A DNA stretch of 64,000 bases from Flavobacterium sp. N1736 (GCF_025947065.1 NZ_CP109994.1:62001-126000); one strand, 5' to 3'; counted from the stretch's first letter, positions 27,433 through 37,533 are shown. The notes: generated from the letters alone by a model not told the origin. Made by a program: numbers and translations.

Positions 27433-28311
27433 TTAAACCAATACTTGTAAACCATTTGAGAGTATGCCAACGTTTATAATATTGCTTTTTAAATTGCGCT
27501 GTTCACCATCAATCTGGGCATCAATAAATATTTTTGAAGGCATTTCAATGTTTACCTCTTTTACTAAATAATGCTTTGCTTTTTTGAATTTTTCAATTGT
27601 ATTTCGAAGCACATTAAATCCTAATAGCAGTTTTTCGATAAAAGACAATTCGGGAATTATCACCATATCCAAAACACCATCTTTAAGGCTTGCTTTTGGT
27701 GTTAAACTCATATTATAACCCATTTCGTTTGAATTTGAAATAAACAGCATAAACGGATTAATCTCTATTTTTTGATCCTGAAAACAAACAATAGCCGACT
27801 TGGCTTTGTATTGAAAACTTGAAGAAAGTGCCGCTTTTACATAAGAAGATAAAGTTCTGTTGCCGGAACGTTCGTATTTTTTTATAATTAAAGCATCAAT
27901 TCCAATTCCCATATTGCTAAAAAAATAAAACTCGTTTATTTTCCCGACATCCATAAAAGTTGTTTTTCCATTCTTGATAATGTCAATTGCTTTTTTAAAA
28001 TCTCTTGGAATATTTAAATTTGATGCAAGACCATTTCCTGATCCTACGGGAATTATTCCTAAAATAATTGACGTATTTACCAAACAGGATGCAACTTCAT
28101 TAATAGTTCCGTCTCCGCCACACGCCACAATATAGTCAGGATTTTGTTTTACGGCAGCTTTGGTTAATTCAACAGCATGCGATTTATGATTTGTATAATC
28201 TACTGCAATTTTATATTCTCCAACAGGAAAATGCTGAAGAATATAGGAAGCAGCCAAATTATGTTTGCCGTTTCCTGAAATAGGATTTATAATAAAATGA
28301 ATGTATGTCAT
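27433..28311 (-). CDS. Diacylglycerol kinase-family lipid kinase (DgkB/YegS type)
   Basis: Soluble lipid kinase that phosphorylates diacylglycerol or a related lipid. Motifs in order are INPISGNGKH (residues 8-17), the nucleotide-binding ACGGDGTINEV (about 63-73), IPVGSGNGLASNL (about 93), and the catalytic Asp region LKDGVLDMVII (about 210). The 292-residue length is normal. Its start lies three bases after the stop of the LtaS-like phosphoglycerol transferase, so the two are co-transcribed. LtaS-type reactions release diacylglycerol, which a DgkB-type kinase recycles; the pairing fits that chemistry. Confidence 0.9.
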   Translation of the reverse strand: MTYIHFIINPISGNGKHNLAASYILQHFPVGEYKIAVDYTNHKSHAVELTKAAVKQNPDYIVACGGDGTINEVASCLVNTSIILGIIPVGSGNGLASNLNIPRDFKKAIDIIKNGKTTFMDVGKINEFYFFSNMGIGIDALIIKKYERSGNRTLSSYVKAALSSSFQYKAKSAIVCFQDQKIEINPFMLFISNSNEMGYNMSLTPKASLKDGVLDMVIIPELSFIEKLLLGFNVLRNTIEKFKKAKHYLVKEVNIEMPSKIFIDAQIDGEQRNLKSNIINVGILSNGLQVLV

Positions 28312-28314
28312 TAC

Positions 28315-30273
28315 TTATTGTAAAAGTTTATTTGTAAATAGATAATCAGCAGTTTGATACCACGAAATCGTTTCTTCGAGAAATGATTGATTCATTGGTA
28401 TCGATTTTAAGCTGTTATCTTGTTTATTCCAGGTATAAAATGCCTGCTTTTTTTGATCGGAAAGAATCATCACTTTTTCTTTTTTCATCAACACAAGCTT
28501 ACGATACGTTCCCATAAGGGCACGTTCTTCAAATTTTGGATCTAAGACGTTTTTTCCAAAAAAATCAGATTCGTAATTCCAGTTAAAAATGGAGAATAGC
28601 GTTGGCCAAAGATCAATTTGGGAACATTGTTTGGAAATTTTTTGATTGTATTGCTGTGGTAAGTTTACAATAAAGGCGGGAATATGATAATTGGCAACAT
28701 CAATTTCGTCTTTCCCTGCACTGCTTGCGCAATGATCTGCAATGATGACAAATATAGTGTTTTTAAACCACGGTTTTTTACCTGCTTTTTTAAACAATTG
28801 TTTTAAGGCAAAATCAGTGTATTTTACAGCACCCTGACGGCTTGTTCCTGACGGAATATCAATTTTTCCTTCAGGATATGTATAAGGTCTGTGGTTTGAA
28901 GTTGTCATTACAAAATTAAAAAAAGGCTTTTTGTCTTTGTATTGTGCATCGGCAACTTTAAGCATTTTATTAAAAATATCCTCATCACAAATTCCCCACG
29001 CATTTTCAAACGTTACTTCGTTGTCATTTATATTATTTCGGATTGTTTTAATGGCATCGCTTAAAACACTTCCACGTCCGCGGTCATAAATAGTAAAGCC
29101 ATTTCCACCAAAATACGCGTTCATATTATCAAAATAACCGTCGCCGCCGTAAAAGAAATTGCAATCATAATTTCTCGATTTAAAAACGCTGCAAACCGTA
29201 TAAAGATTTTGATTTTCAGGTCGTTTTACAATCGATTGTCCGGGAGTTGGCGGGATGCAGAGCGTAACAGCTTCCATTCCGCGAACAGTTCTTGTGCCTG
29301 TTGCATAAAGATCATTAAAGAAAACACTTTTCTGAGCCAGACTGTCCATAAAAGGCGTTATGTTTTCCTGGTTTCCAAACTCCTTCAAAAAACTTCCGCT
29401 AAGGCTTTCTACAAGAATAAATACAACATTTTTATTTTCCAGAGAGGTCGTACTGTCCGTAATAGTTCTGTGAATAGAATATCCTTTAGAATCGAATTTG
29501 GAGTTAGAATCGGCTAATTTATTTTTAATAATTCCGAAAGCCTTGTTGTTATCAATCGACGTATAAAAATCGACATATTTCATCTGATTGTTTCTAAAAG
29601 CAGCAAAAAACGAATAAATTCCTGATTTTGAAATTTCAGAATTATAACGGTTCGAAGACCATTCTGCCTGATAATTAGAAATAAAAAAGCAAAAAAATAA
29701 TGCGATCGCAGCAAAACCGGACAATATAAAGAGTCTTGTTTTTACAGAAGCTTCGTAAATAAAAGTATCGGCGAAAGCATTCTTCTTATAAAAAATAAAA
29801 AGAAAAACAGCCGTTAGCAATAACACGCCTCCAACTAATATTGGCAACGGATAAGATTGCTCAATATTAGCGACAACTTCATGTGTATAAATTAAATAAT
29901 CGACGGCGATAAAGTTGAATCGGGTTTTAAATTCATCCCAAAACGTTAATTCGGCAAAAAAAGTAAAGACTAATATAAAGGTTGTTAATGCGGTAAAAAA
30001 GGAAACAAATATTTTATCAACCAAAGAACCTATCCATCTGTTGGGCATTAAAGTATAATAGATTATTCCTGATAAAGAAATAAAAGAAATCGTTCCGATA
30101 TCAAAAAATAAGCCGGTAAACAGCGTTTTTAATACATCAAAAATGTTCCAGGAAACTTCGTCATATTGCCAGACAAAAAAAGAGAATCGTAAAATTTGTG
30201 ACAGGATTAAAAACCAGATCATAAAATGAAACAACAGCGAATATCTGCCGAATCTAGGTGATAATATACTCAT
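28315..30273 (-). CDS. LtaS/MdoB-like phosphoglycerol transferase (sulfatase superfamily)
   Basis: Integral membrane enzyme of the alkaline phosphatase superfamily that transfers a phospho-head group. Five hydrophobic segments (about residues 12-205) precede a periplasmic catalytic domain. Metal and catalytic motifs are VVFILVESLSG (first metal Glu), TGTRTVRGMEA (nucleophile Thr), FFYGGDGYFDNM, WGICDEDIF, and the distal VIIADHCAS. The 652-residue length fits LTA synthase-like proteins. Bacteroidota make no lipoteichoic acid, so the acceptor may be a glycan or lipid. It is the first gene of the pair with the lipid kinase. Confidence 0.87.
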   Translation of the reverse strand: MSILSPRFGRYSLLFHFMIWFLILSQILRFSFFVWQYDEVSWNIFDVLKTLFTGLFFDIGTISFISLSGIIYYTLMPNRWIGSLVDKIFVSFFTALTTFILVFTFFAELTFWDEFKTRFNFIAVDYLIYTHEVVANIEQSYPLPILVGGVLLLTAVFLFIFYKKNAFADTFIYEASVKTRLFILSGFAAIALFFCFFISNYQAEWSSNRYNSEISKSGIYSFFAAFRNNQMKYVDFYTSIDNNKAFGIIKNKLADSNSKFDSKGYSIHRTITDSTTSLENKNVVFILVESLSGSFLKEFGNQENITPFMDSLAQKSVFFNDLYATGTRTVRGMEAVTLCIPPTPGQSIVKRPENQNLYTVCSVFKSRNYDCNFFYGGDGYFDNMNAYFGGNGFTIYDRGRGSVLSDAIKTIRNNINDNEVTFENAWGICDEDIFNKMLKVADAQYKDKKPFFNFVMTTSNHRPYTYPEGKIDIPSGTSRQGAVKYTDFALKQLFKKAGKKPWFKNTIFVIIADHCASSAGKDEIDVANYHIPAFIVNLPQQYNQKISKQCSQIDLWPTLFSIFNWNYESDFFGKNVLDPKFEERALMGTYRKLVLMKKEKVMILSDQKKQAFYTWNKQDNSLKSIPMNQSFLEETISWYQTADYLFTNKLLQ

Positions 30274-30348
30274 AATTGCATAATATTGTGGGGCAAATTT
30301 TACAATGCAATTCTGAATTAAAACTGAATTTTGGTTTTAATTATGAAA

Positions 30349-32760
30349 TTAAAATTTGTAGCTGTAACCAAATCTAATTACCTGTGTTTCATAATAATCT
30401 TTGCTGTGGTAGGCAAAGTCTGAACCCTGAATTTCTTTTTGTATTACAAGTGTATTAAAGATGTCTGTAGCGTTTAAAAAAACTTCTCCTCTTCCTTTCT
30501 GAACGGTCTTTTTTAACCCTAAATCAACAGAAAATCTGGAATCGATTTTTCCCTGCGGAATAATGTCCGGAGCCAGATAAATTACTGAAACCTGTGTTTT
30601 TAGACTTTTGTCTAATTGTAAACTATTGTTTAGTTTCAGGTTTCCTGATACTATTTCCTGACTTTCACCATAATAAGTGCTTGGTACAGGATATAAATTG
30701 GTCACTGTAAAAGCATCTATGGTATTTTTATACAGGTTTCCGTTTATATTAAATGAATACCATGACGTAACTTCTTTAGAATAAACAGCTTCAATCCCGA
30801 AAGAACTGCTTTCATCTGCATTTTGAAATACGTTATAAATAAGCGTACTTCCCGGAACTGTTGTCGCGATACGGGTTATAGTTCCGTTAACTACTCTGTA
30901 ATATATTGACGAAGTAAAATATCCTTTTACGAGATTCCTTTTATAACCAACTTCAAAAGCGGTGGTAAATTGAGGATGAAGCGCTGGATTTCCTACTTTA
31001 ATAATTTCGGCATCGTCATATTTAGGAAAAATACGAATATCGACTTCGCTTGGTCTGTCGACTCTGCGGTTGTAAAAAGCCGTTAATTTATTCTGATCGT
31101 CTATTTTATATCCAAAACGAACACTCGGAAAAGGTTCTGTATAATGATAACCATTACTTTTATAGGTAGGATGATTTGGGTTTACGTCATATTGCAATTT
31201 TACATATTCATAACGAAGTCCAAGTTCTGCTTCGATTTTATTGGTTTCGTAGATATAATTAGAATATAAGGCAGGAATAATTTCTTTATAATTTGCCCAA
31301 CCGCCGGCATTGGCATCAATAGGAGAGTTTTGTCCGGGAAAAAACTGCATGTTGGTTGGAATTTCTCTGTTTCTAAATTTGAAACCGGCTTCAAAACGAC
31401 CGTATTTTAAAGGTTCGACATAATCAAAATTAACATCAACCACTTTTTCGTCTGAAAGTAATTTAAAGGCATCTTTTCCTGTAAAAGAAGGCAAAATATT
31501 GGTAAAGAAATATTTTTCGTCTTCGCGGTGATACGTATAATTAATTCCGGCATTTAATTTATGACCTGCTTCTTTAAACTTGTGTTCGTAAGATGCGCTT
31601 GCCATAACGGTTGTTTTAAGTTCATCTTCAAGAAATTGCCAAAGACGCAAACGCTGCGAATAATCGTGATTAAAAAACGGTTCATCGCCGTTGTCAAGAA
31701 TTTTTTCACTTCCAAAAAGTCCCGAAAAAGCAAATGTATTATGCTCGTTATAATTCCAGTCTATTCCGGTTTTAAGCGTTGTAAAATGCGTATTTCGATT
31801 GCGTACCGTTTGTTGGTTTATAATCGTTCCGTCATCGTAAGTTCGTGTTACAAACTCATTTTTATTAAGCGTTTCTGTGTAGAGATAATCTGCTTGCAGA
31901 TAAGTGTTTACTTTATTTTTGCGATAGTTTAATGAAAACGAAGGATTCATTTTTGGCGTTACTTCGTATTGCGGACGTATTGTTGGCAGGTTTGATTTTC
32001 GTTGCCAAAGCGCGCCATATCCGGAACTGATTCCCACCTTTCCGTTAAGTCCTTCCTGCTTGTTTTTTTTGTAAATAATATTGATGATGCCCGCATTTCC
32101 GTTCGCATCAAATTTGGCAGAAGGATTGTTGATAATTTCAATTTTTTCGATGGCAGAAGCCGGAATATTATCCAAACCGGATTGATTTCCAAACCCGGTT
32201 AAAGCCGTTTGTTTTCCATCAATTAAAATCATGACTTTATCATTTCCTCTTAACTGCACTTTTCCGTCGTTTATGGTAACGCCCGGAAGACTTTGCATCG
32301 ATTGTAAAACAGATCCGCCGCTTTGCGTAATATTATCTGCTACAGAAAATACTTTTTTGTCCATTTTTGAACTTGCTTCCGTGGCTTTTGAATTTATTAC
32401 AACTTCAGATAATGCATTAATATCTTCATCAATATCAATCGTATTAAGATCAAGATATTCAGATAATGTACCAACAAATACTTTTTGCGATTTTGTTTTA
32501 TAACCTATAGAAGTGATTTCCAGCAAATAGTTTCCAGAAGCGGTATTAGGAAGCGTAAAACGTCCTTCTTCATTAGTAACTGTTCCTGAAATAAATTTTT
32601 GATTTGCCGCCAATTTTAAAACAACATTGGCATAAGAAACCGGCTGTTTTGTGTTTTTATCTTTTACAAGTCCGGAAACTGCTGTCGAATGGTTTTGTGC
32701 TGTTATAATGAAAGCTCTCATTGTTAGAAATGAAAGCATTAGAATCATTTTTAATTTCAT
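30349..32760 (-). CDS. TonB-dependent receptor of the outer-membrane beta-barrel family
   Basis: Outer-membrane transporter or sensor of about 803 residues. The order is signal peptide ending ITAQ, a carboxypeptidase-regulatory Ig domain (VSGLVKDKNTKQPVSYANVV), a plug with LQSMQSLPGVTINDGKVQLRG and MILIDGKQTAL, then the barrel. I chose the ATG at 32760 (MKLKMILML); the frame extends to 32796 without signal-like residues. The two-component genes just upstream on the same strand suggest that they control it or respond with it. The ligand is unknown. Confidence 0.88.
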   Translation of the reverse strand: MKLKMILMLSFLTMRAFIITAQNHSTAVSGLVKDKNTKQPVSYANVVLKLAANQKFISGTVTNEEGRFTLPNTASGNYLLEITSIGYKTKSQKVFVGTLSEYLDLNTIDIDEDINALSEVVINSKATEASSKMDKKVFSVADNITQSGGSVLQSMQSLPGVTINDGKVQLRGNDKVMILIDGKQTALTGFGNQSGLDNIPASAIEKIEIINNPSAKFDANGNAGIINIIYKKNKQEGLNGKVGISSGYGALWQRKSNLPTIRPQYEVTPKMNPSFSLNYRKNKVNTYLQADYLYTETLNKNEFVTRTYDDGTIINQQTVRNRNTHFTTLKTGIDWNYNEHNTFAFSGLFGSEKILDNGDEPFFNHDYSQRLRLWQFLEDELKTTVMASASYEHKFKEAGHKLNAGINYTYHREDEKYFFTNILPSFTGKDAFKLLSDEKVVDVNFDYVEPLKYGRFEAGFKFRNREIPTNMQFFPGQNSPIDANAGGWANYKEIIPALYSNYIYETNKIEAELGLRYEYVKLQYDVNPNHPTYKSNGYHYTEPFPSVRFGYKIDDQNKLTAFYNRRVDRPSEVDIRIFPKYDDAEIIKVGNPALHPQFTTAFEVGYKRNLVKGYFTSSIYYRVVNGTITRIATTVPGSTLIYNVFQNADESSSFGIEAVYSKEVTSWYSFNINGNLYKNTIDAFTVTNLYPVPSTYYGESQEIVSGNLKLNNSLQLDKSLKTQVSVIYLAPDIIPQGKIDSRFSVDLGLKKTVQKGRGEVFLNATDIFNTLVIQKEIQGSDFAYHSKDYYETQVIRFGYSYKF

Positions 32761-32830
32761 TGTATTGGTTTTTATAATAAATAAAATGCAATACAAAGTT
32801 TAAAATGGATTCTGTAGGAAGTCTGAATTT

Positions 32831-34096
32831 TTAAAACTTGATGCTAAAACTGTGCAAATCGTTGTAAAAAGAATAGTCGATTTCCCATTTATTGAGTTCT
32901 GCAATTTTCTTTACAATCGCCAAACCAAGTCCGTTTCCTTGTGATGAAGGACCACTTTTAGAAAAACGATTAAAAAGCTTGTCCATAATAAGCGGTGTTT
33001 TTTGTCCTGTATTCAAAAATAATAATTCATTTTCGAGCGTGGTAATAATGATTTTGCCATTTTTTTCGTTGTGGCGAATCGCATTCAAAAACAAATTATT
33101 GATTAATACTTCTGTTAAAGCAGGATTACTGTTTATTTTCAAATCTGCCGTAAATTCTGTTATTACGGTTAAATTTTTTGACGAAGCCTGTTCAGTAAAA
33201 AAGTCAAGATGTTTTTTTAAATACTCATTAATGGAAACGTCACTTTTTTCAAGATAAATTTCATTATCAATTTTAGAAAGCAGCAGCAAATTTTTATTAA
33301 GTCGGTTTAGTCTTGAAACATCTTTACTTAAAGAACCCACAAGATTAGATTGTTCTTTATTGAGTTCAAGCTGCGATAATGTATCTATTTTTGTTTGAAA
33401 TAAAGCCAGCGGCGTTTGAAGTTCATGCGCGGCATTTTCGACAAATTCCCTTTGACTTTTATAAATAGCGGTATTTTTTTCAATAAGCTGTTCCAGACTT
33501 TTATTCAAACGGTCAAATTCGTCAATATCCGTAGCAATAAAATGAGGCGGTTTGTTTTTATCAATTTCAAAATCATGAATCTGATTGAGGGTGTTATAAA
33601 ATGGTTTCCATAATTTTTCTGAAGTAGTTTTAGACAACCAGATAACGCCGGTAAGCAATATTATAATAATGAAGAAAAACATAGCGGCTACACTAAAAAC
33701 CATTCCTTCCATTTCCAGCAGATTAATTTTTTCGGTATACGTATATCTTTTGCCATTTATTTCTACGGGAGCATAAATAAGATAAAAAGGTTCTTCTTCG
33801 CCGGCGGTCGCATCAAACATCATTTTACCAATAATAGAATCTTTGGTAATGCCGATATCAGGAACAATCATCACGTCGCGATTGTATTTGTTCCAGGCAG
33901 CAATATCTGCGGGCGTAAAATTTTTATGGCTTTCTTTTACAAATTCGCCTTTGTGCATGAGTAAAACTTCTTCCGTTTCATAAATATAAAGCCATTGGCT
34001 GATATAATAAAAAACAGGAGCAGAAATCAAGAGAATGATAACCGCAAAAACAAGAAAGCTTCTGGTTGTTTTATGAAGTAATTTTTTTTTATTCAT
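32831..34096 (-). CDS. Sensor histidine kinase of a two-component system
   Basis: Inner-membrane kinase with two membrane helices (about residues 14-33 and 128-150) around a small periplasmic domain. The phospho-acceptor His sits in FVENAAHELQTPLALFQ. The N box is NNLFLNAIRHN and the G2 box is GNGLGLAIVKKI. At the G1 position the usual DxG is NTG (LLFLNTGQKTP), a divergence noted in findings. I chose the ATG at 34096 (MNKKKLLH); the longer frame to 34120 runs further into the regulator gene. It overlaps the regulator by eight bases. Confidence 0.88.
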   Translation of the reverse strand: MNKKKLLHKTTRSFLVFAVIILLISAPVFYYISQWLYIYETEEVLLMHKGEFVKESHKNFTPADIAAWNKYNRDVMIVPDIGITKDSIIGKMMFDATAGEEEPFYLIYAPVEINGKRYTYTEKINLLEMEGMVFSVAAMFFFIIIILLTGVIWLSKTTSEKLWKPFYNTLNQIHDFEIDKNKPPHFIATDIDEFDRLNKSLEQLIEKNTAIYKSQREFVENAAHELQTPLALFQTKIDTLSQLELNKEQSNLVGSLSKDVSRLNRLNKNLLLLSKIDNEIYLEKSDVSINEYLKKHLDFFTEQASSKNLTVITEFTADLKINSNPALTEVLINNLFLNAIRHNEKNGKIIITTLENELLFLNTGQKTPLIMDKLFNRFSKSGPSSQGNGLGLAIVKKIAELNKWEIDYSFYNDLHSFSIKF

Positions 34097-34766
34097 TTTC
34101 CCATTTGTATCCCAAACCATACACCGTTTTAATATAATCGCCGCCGCCCGCCTGACTCAGTTTCTTTTTCAAATTCTTGATATGTGCATATATAAAATCG
34201 TGATTGTCCAGCATATCTGCCATATCTCCCGAAAGATGTTCGGCAATCGCAGCTTTAGATAAAACTTTATCCTCATTACCAATTAAAAATAATAATAAAT
34301 CTAATTCTTTTTTGGTAATATCTAATTTTTGATCGTTTACCGTAACCGTTTTAGAGAAAATTTCAATTACAATTTCGTTAAAAATAATACTGTTATTGCC
34401 TTTAAAATTCTTGCGGCGAATTAATGCCTGCATTCTCACTAAAAGTTCTGCTAAATGAAAAGGTTTGGTAAGATAATCATCTGCGCCAAGATTAAAGCCT
34501 TCAATACGGGTTTCCAGTGTTTCTTTGGCAGAAATAACAATTACGCCTTCGGTTTTATTTTTATTTTTAAGTTCTCTTAATATATCAAAGCCATCACCAT
34601 CCGGCAACATAAGATCCAGCAAAATGCAGTCATAATCATAACTGTCAATTTTGTTTAAAGCCAATTTGTAGTTTTCGGCAGTTTCACATTGAATACCGTT
34701 GGTTTTAAAGTAATTTTTAATGTTTTGAGCGATTTCGCGCTCATCTTCGATAATTAAAATTTTCAT
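34089..34766 (-). CDS. OmpR-family response regulator
   Basis: Transcription regulator of 225 residues. The receiver domain (1-120) has acidic pocket IIEDE, phospho-acceptor Asp in DCILLDLMLPDGDGFD, Thr/Ser region VIVISAKE and Lys in YLTKPFHLAEL. The C-terminal winged helix (about 128-223) has the TKKELDLLLFL and YIKTVYGLGYKW signatures of OmpR/PhoB. It is the first gene of the unit with the histidine kinase and probably controls the TonB receptor gene downstream. Confidence 0.93.
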   Translation of the reverse strand: MKILIIEDEREIAQNIKNYFKTNGIQCETAENYKLALNKIDSYDYDCILLDLMLPDGDGFDILRELKNKNKTEGVIVISAKETLETRIEGFNLGADDYLTKPFHLAELLVRMQALIRRKNFKGNNSIIFNEIVIEIFSKTVTVNDQKLDITKKELDLLLFLIGNEDKVLSKAAIAEHLSGDMADMLDNHDFIYAHIKNLKKKLSQAGGGDYIKTVYGLGYKWENE

Positions 34767-35029
34767 GCTGCAATTTACGATAGAATTTTGAAGAAAAACT
34801 GAATATTTTTTTGATGCCGGGAAAATCTATAAATGGCTTCACTTTAAAAAGAAAGCTTATATTGTTTTGTAATTCAATTTGTTACTAAAATACTTGAGTT
34901 AAAAACAGGCAAAATATTTTGGCAAGTTATACTTCAATTTTGAATTAATTTTGAATTTTTTAGAAAAAACCTACAAATATTTTAATATTTTTTTAGTAAT
35001 CTTTTTTTGATAAAAAAGTACCGATTTTA

Positions 35030-35062
35030 TTTGGTTCACAGTTTTTTTTGATTTTATATTTG
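35030..35062 (+). promoter_or_regulatory. Bacteroidota-type promoter of the DUF4856/imelysin operon
   Basis: A -33 box TTTG (35030-35033) and a -7 box TATATTTG (35055-35062), which fits TAnnTTTG, are separated by 21 bp. They lie 45 bp before the DUF4856 start codon. The match to the group's sigma-ABfr consensus is good by eye. The surrounding 340-bp gap is otherwise AT-rich with no gene. Confidence 0.65.
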
Positions 35063-35106
35063 CATGAACAATTATTTTAATTGAATCTAAATAAATCAGA
35101 AAAAAG

Positions 35107-36342
35107 ATGAATTTAAGAAGAATAACATTATCTGCTTTGCCAATTTTAGTGTTGGGTTTTGCATCATGTTCAAATGATGATAACAATACGCCGGAAGAAA
35201 CTTTTAACTATACAGTACCTGCTACTTATGTATTTGACAGAAACGCTGCAACAACAATTGATTTTTCAGGACAAACAGCCAGATTAACCATGCTGGATGA
35301 AATGGGAAACCTTTATAAAACCAGTGCTACTGCGGGAACGGTATTAGATGATAACATTTTATCTGATATGTTTGCCAATACAAACAATCGTTTTGCAGGA
35401 GCAGGCTTAAATGCGTCCGGAAAACAATTAAGAGACAAAACAGCGGGTTCTAAAGATTATTTTACATTATTATTAGGCGGCGGAACAACTGCTGAACAAG
35501 TGAGTGTTCGTGCTTTTTTTGAAACACAATTTGATAACGGAAACATGGCTTCTAAAGGTGCTGCAGCAGCTCCCGAAGTTGCAGGTATTTACCTTGACGG
35601 AACTACAAAACGTTTGTATGCTGCAAACGGTTTAGAGCCACAACAGGTTTTGTTAAAAGGAATGATGGGTGCAAGTTTGCTGGATCAGCTTTGCAACAAT
35701 TATTTAAGCGTAAACAAATTAGACGAAGCGACTAACAAAGCTGACAATACGAAGAAAGTTTTTGTTACCGGAACTAATTATACGGCAATGGAGCACAATT
35801 GGGATGAAGCTTACGGATATGTTTACGGTGGCGATAATGTAACTGTAACTCCTAATGTATTTAAATACTGGAGCAGTTATATCAATCAGGTTGCTGCAGA
35901 TACTGATTTTAAATCTTTAAAAGGAGATATTGATTTAGCGTTTCGTACCGGTAGAGCGGCTATTGTAGCAAATGATTACAAAGTTCGTGATGCTCAAATT
36001 GACATTATCAAAGCAAAAATTGCATTGGTTCCTGCGGTTCGTGCAGTATTTTATCTTCAGGAAGGAAAATCTAAATTAGCAGCCGGCGATGGCGGAATTA
36101 AAGCTTTTCACGCTTTGTCTGAAACCTATGGTTTTATTATGTCATTAAGATATACCAATAAACCGGGAACAAATGCTCCGTATTTCTCTAAAACAGAAGT
36201 AGATGCAATGCTTGCTACTTTAGTAAGCGGACCAAACGGATTATGGGATATCGATAATCTTTCTCCAAAATTGGATGCTTTGTCTACACAAATTGCAACA
36301 AAATTTGGATTTACAGTTGCTCAGGCAGCTACGGTAAATTAG
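35107..36342 (+). CDS. DUF4856-family lipoprotein of an iron/metal-linked locus
   Basis: Exported lipoprotein of 411 residues: lipobox FASC (Cys at residue 21) followed by an acidic Asp/Asn stretch (SNDDNNTPEE) typical of surface-exposed Bacteroidota lipoproteins. The body matches my recollection of the DUF4856 pattern (YTVPATYVFDRN, TIDFSGQTARL, LDQLCNNYLSV, EHNWDEAYGYVYGG). Such proteins are often found beside imelysins, as here. The biochemical function is unknown; metal or haem handling is inferred from the neighbours. A hairpin separates it from the next gene. Confidence 0.8.
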   Translation: MNLRRITLSALPILVLGFASCSNDDNNTPEETFNYTVPATYVFDRNAATTIDFSGQTARLTMLDEMGNLYKTSATAGTVLDDNILSDMFANTNNRFAGAGLNASGKQLRDKTAGSKDYFTLLLGGGTTAEQVSVRAFFETQFDNGNMASKGAAAAPEVAGIYLDGTTKRLYAANGLEPQQVLLKGMMGASLLDQLCNNYLSVNKLDEATNKADNTKKVFVTGTNYTAMEHNWDEAYGYVYGGDNVTVTPNVFKYWSSYINQVAADTDFKSLKGDIDLAFRTGRAAIVANDYKVRDAQIDIIKAKIALVPAVRAVFYLQEGKSKLAAGDGGIKAFHALSETYGFIMSLRYTNKPGTNAPYFSKTEVDAMLATLVSGPNGLWDIDNLSPKLDALSTQIATKFGFTVAQAATVN

Positions 36343-36358
36343 TTTAAATAAAAACAAG

Positions 36359-36381
36359 GCAAGAGATATAACTTCTCTTGC
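36359..36381 (+). terminator. Hairpin between DUF4856 and imelysin-like genes
   Basis: A 7-bp stem GCAAGAG / CTCTTGC with a 9-base loop, preceded by AAAACAAG and followed by TTTTTGTATTTTT. It may reduce read-through into the imelysin-like gene and so set different levels of the two proteins. The genes are only 69 bp apart, so complete termination is not assumed. Confidence 0.55.
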
Positions 36382-36411
36382 TTTTTGTATTTTTGTGAAA
36401 ATTCTTCAAAA

Positions 36412-37533
36412 ATGAAAAAAATAATTTTAGTTTTAAGTTTTATAGGTTTGATCGTTGCAGCAGCTTGTTCTTCAGGCAATGACGGTGGTGACGATAACGG
36501 AGGAAGTAATTATGATCGTAAAGCTTTATTGACCAATTGGGCTGATAATATTATTATTCCAGGTTATGTTAATTACCAAAGCAAACTGCAAATTCTGGTT
36601 ACCGCCACAGCTACTTTTAATACAACTGCTACTGTAGCAAATCTTCAAAGTGTAAGAACAGCCTGGTTAGATGCTTATAAAGCCTATCAATATGTGGCGA
36701 TGTATAATATTGGTAAAGCAGAAGAAACCAATTTTAATATGACCGCCAACACATACCCAACAAGTACTACAGGAATTGATGCCAATATCGCTTCCGGAAC
36801 TTATAATCTTGCCTTATTATCACAATTTGACAAACAGGGTTTACCGGCACTTGACTATTTAATTAATGGTTTAGGAGCAGATGATGCAGCAATTGTTACT
36901 TTTTATACAAACAATGCCAATGCGGCAAATTATAAAAATTACTTAACAGCTCTTGTTACAAAATTAAAAACAAGTACAGACGCCATCGTTACGGATTGGG
37001 CTACTTATAAAACCACTTTTATTGCAAACAGCGGAAGTTCTGTGAGTGGTTCTGTAAACATGATGACCAATTTATTTGTTAAACACCTTGAAAAAGATGT
37101 TCGAAGCGGTAAAATAGGAATTCCTGCAGGTTTATCGTCTGAGGGAGTTTTGTTTCCAACTAAAGTAGAAGCATACTATAAAAATAATGTTTCAAAAGAA
37201 TTGTTACTTGCAGGGATTCAGGCAAGTCAGGATTTTTTTAATGGTAAACATTTTGGAAGCGCTGCAACCGGAGAAGGATTAAAAAGCTTTTTAGATTTTG
37301 TTAATGCAACCGGAGACGGTAAAAAGTTAAGTGATGTTATCAATGCACAATATACTGCCAGTCTACAAATTAGCGGAACTTTAAACAATAGTTTATCTGA
37401 GCAGATACAAAGTAATAATACACTTATGATTAACGCTTATGATGTATTACAATTAAATGTAAAATACACCAAACTTAATATGATGCAGGCTTTAAATATG
37501 ACCATCGATTACGTAGATGGAGATGGTGATTAA
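36412..37533 (+). CDS. Imelysin-like lipoprotein without the GxHxxE motif
   Basis: A 373-residue exported lipoprotein (lipobox AAAC, then SSGNDGGDDNGG). Its helical body matches imelysin/peptidase M75-like proteins: LLTNWADNIIIPGYVNYQSKL at the start and repeated helix pairs. The position where imelysins carry GxHxxE reads GLPALDYLI, so the His is missing. The second imelysin of this locus keeps GYHAIEF. The ATG at 36412 was chosen for its signal peptide (frame open to 36385). The HTTM gene begins two bases after the stop. Metal uptake is inferred; peptidase activity is not supported. Confidence 0.82.
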   Translation: MKKIILVLSFIGLIVAAACSSGNDGGDDNGGSNYDRKALLTNWADNIIIPGYVNYQSKLQILVTATATFNTTATVANLQSVRTAWLDAYKAYQYVAMYNIGKAEETNFNMTANTYPTSTTGIDANIASGTYNLALLSQFDKQGLPALDYLINGLGADDAAIVTFYTNNANAANYKNYLTALVTKLKTSTDAIVTDWATYKTTFIANSGSSVSGSVNMMTNLFVKHLEKDVRSGKIGIPAGLSSEGVLFPTKVEAYYKNNVSKELLLAGIQASQDFFNGKHFGSAATGEGLKSFLDFVNATGDGKKLSDVINAQYTASLQISGTLNNSLSEQIQSNNTLMINAYDVLQLNVKYTKLNMMQALNMTIDYVDGDGD

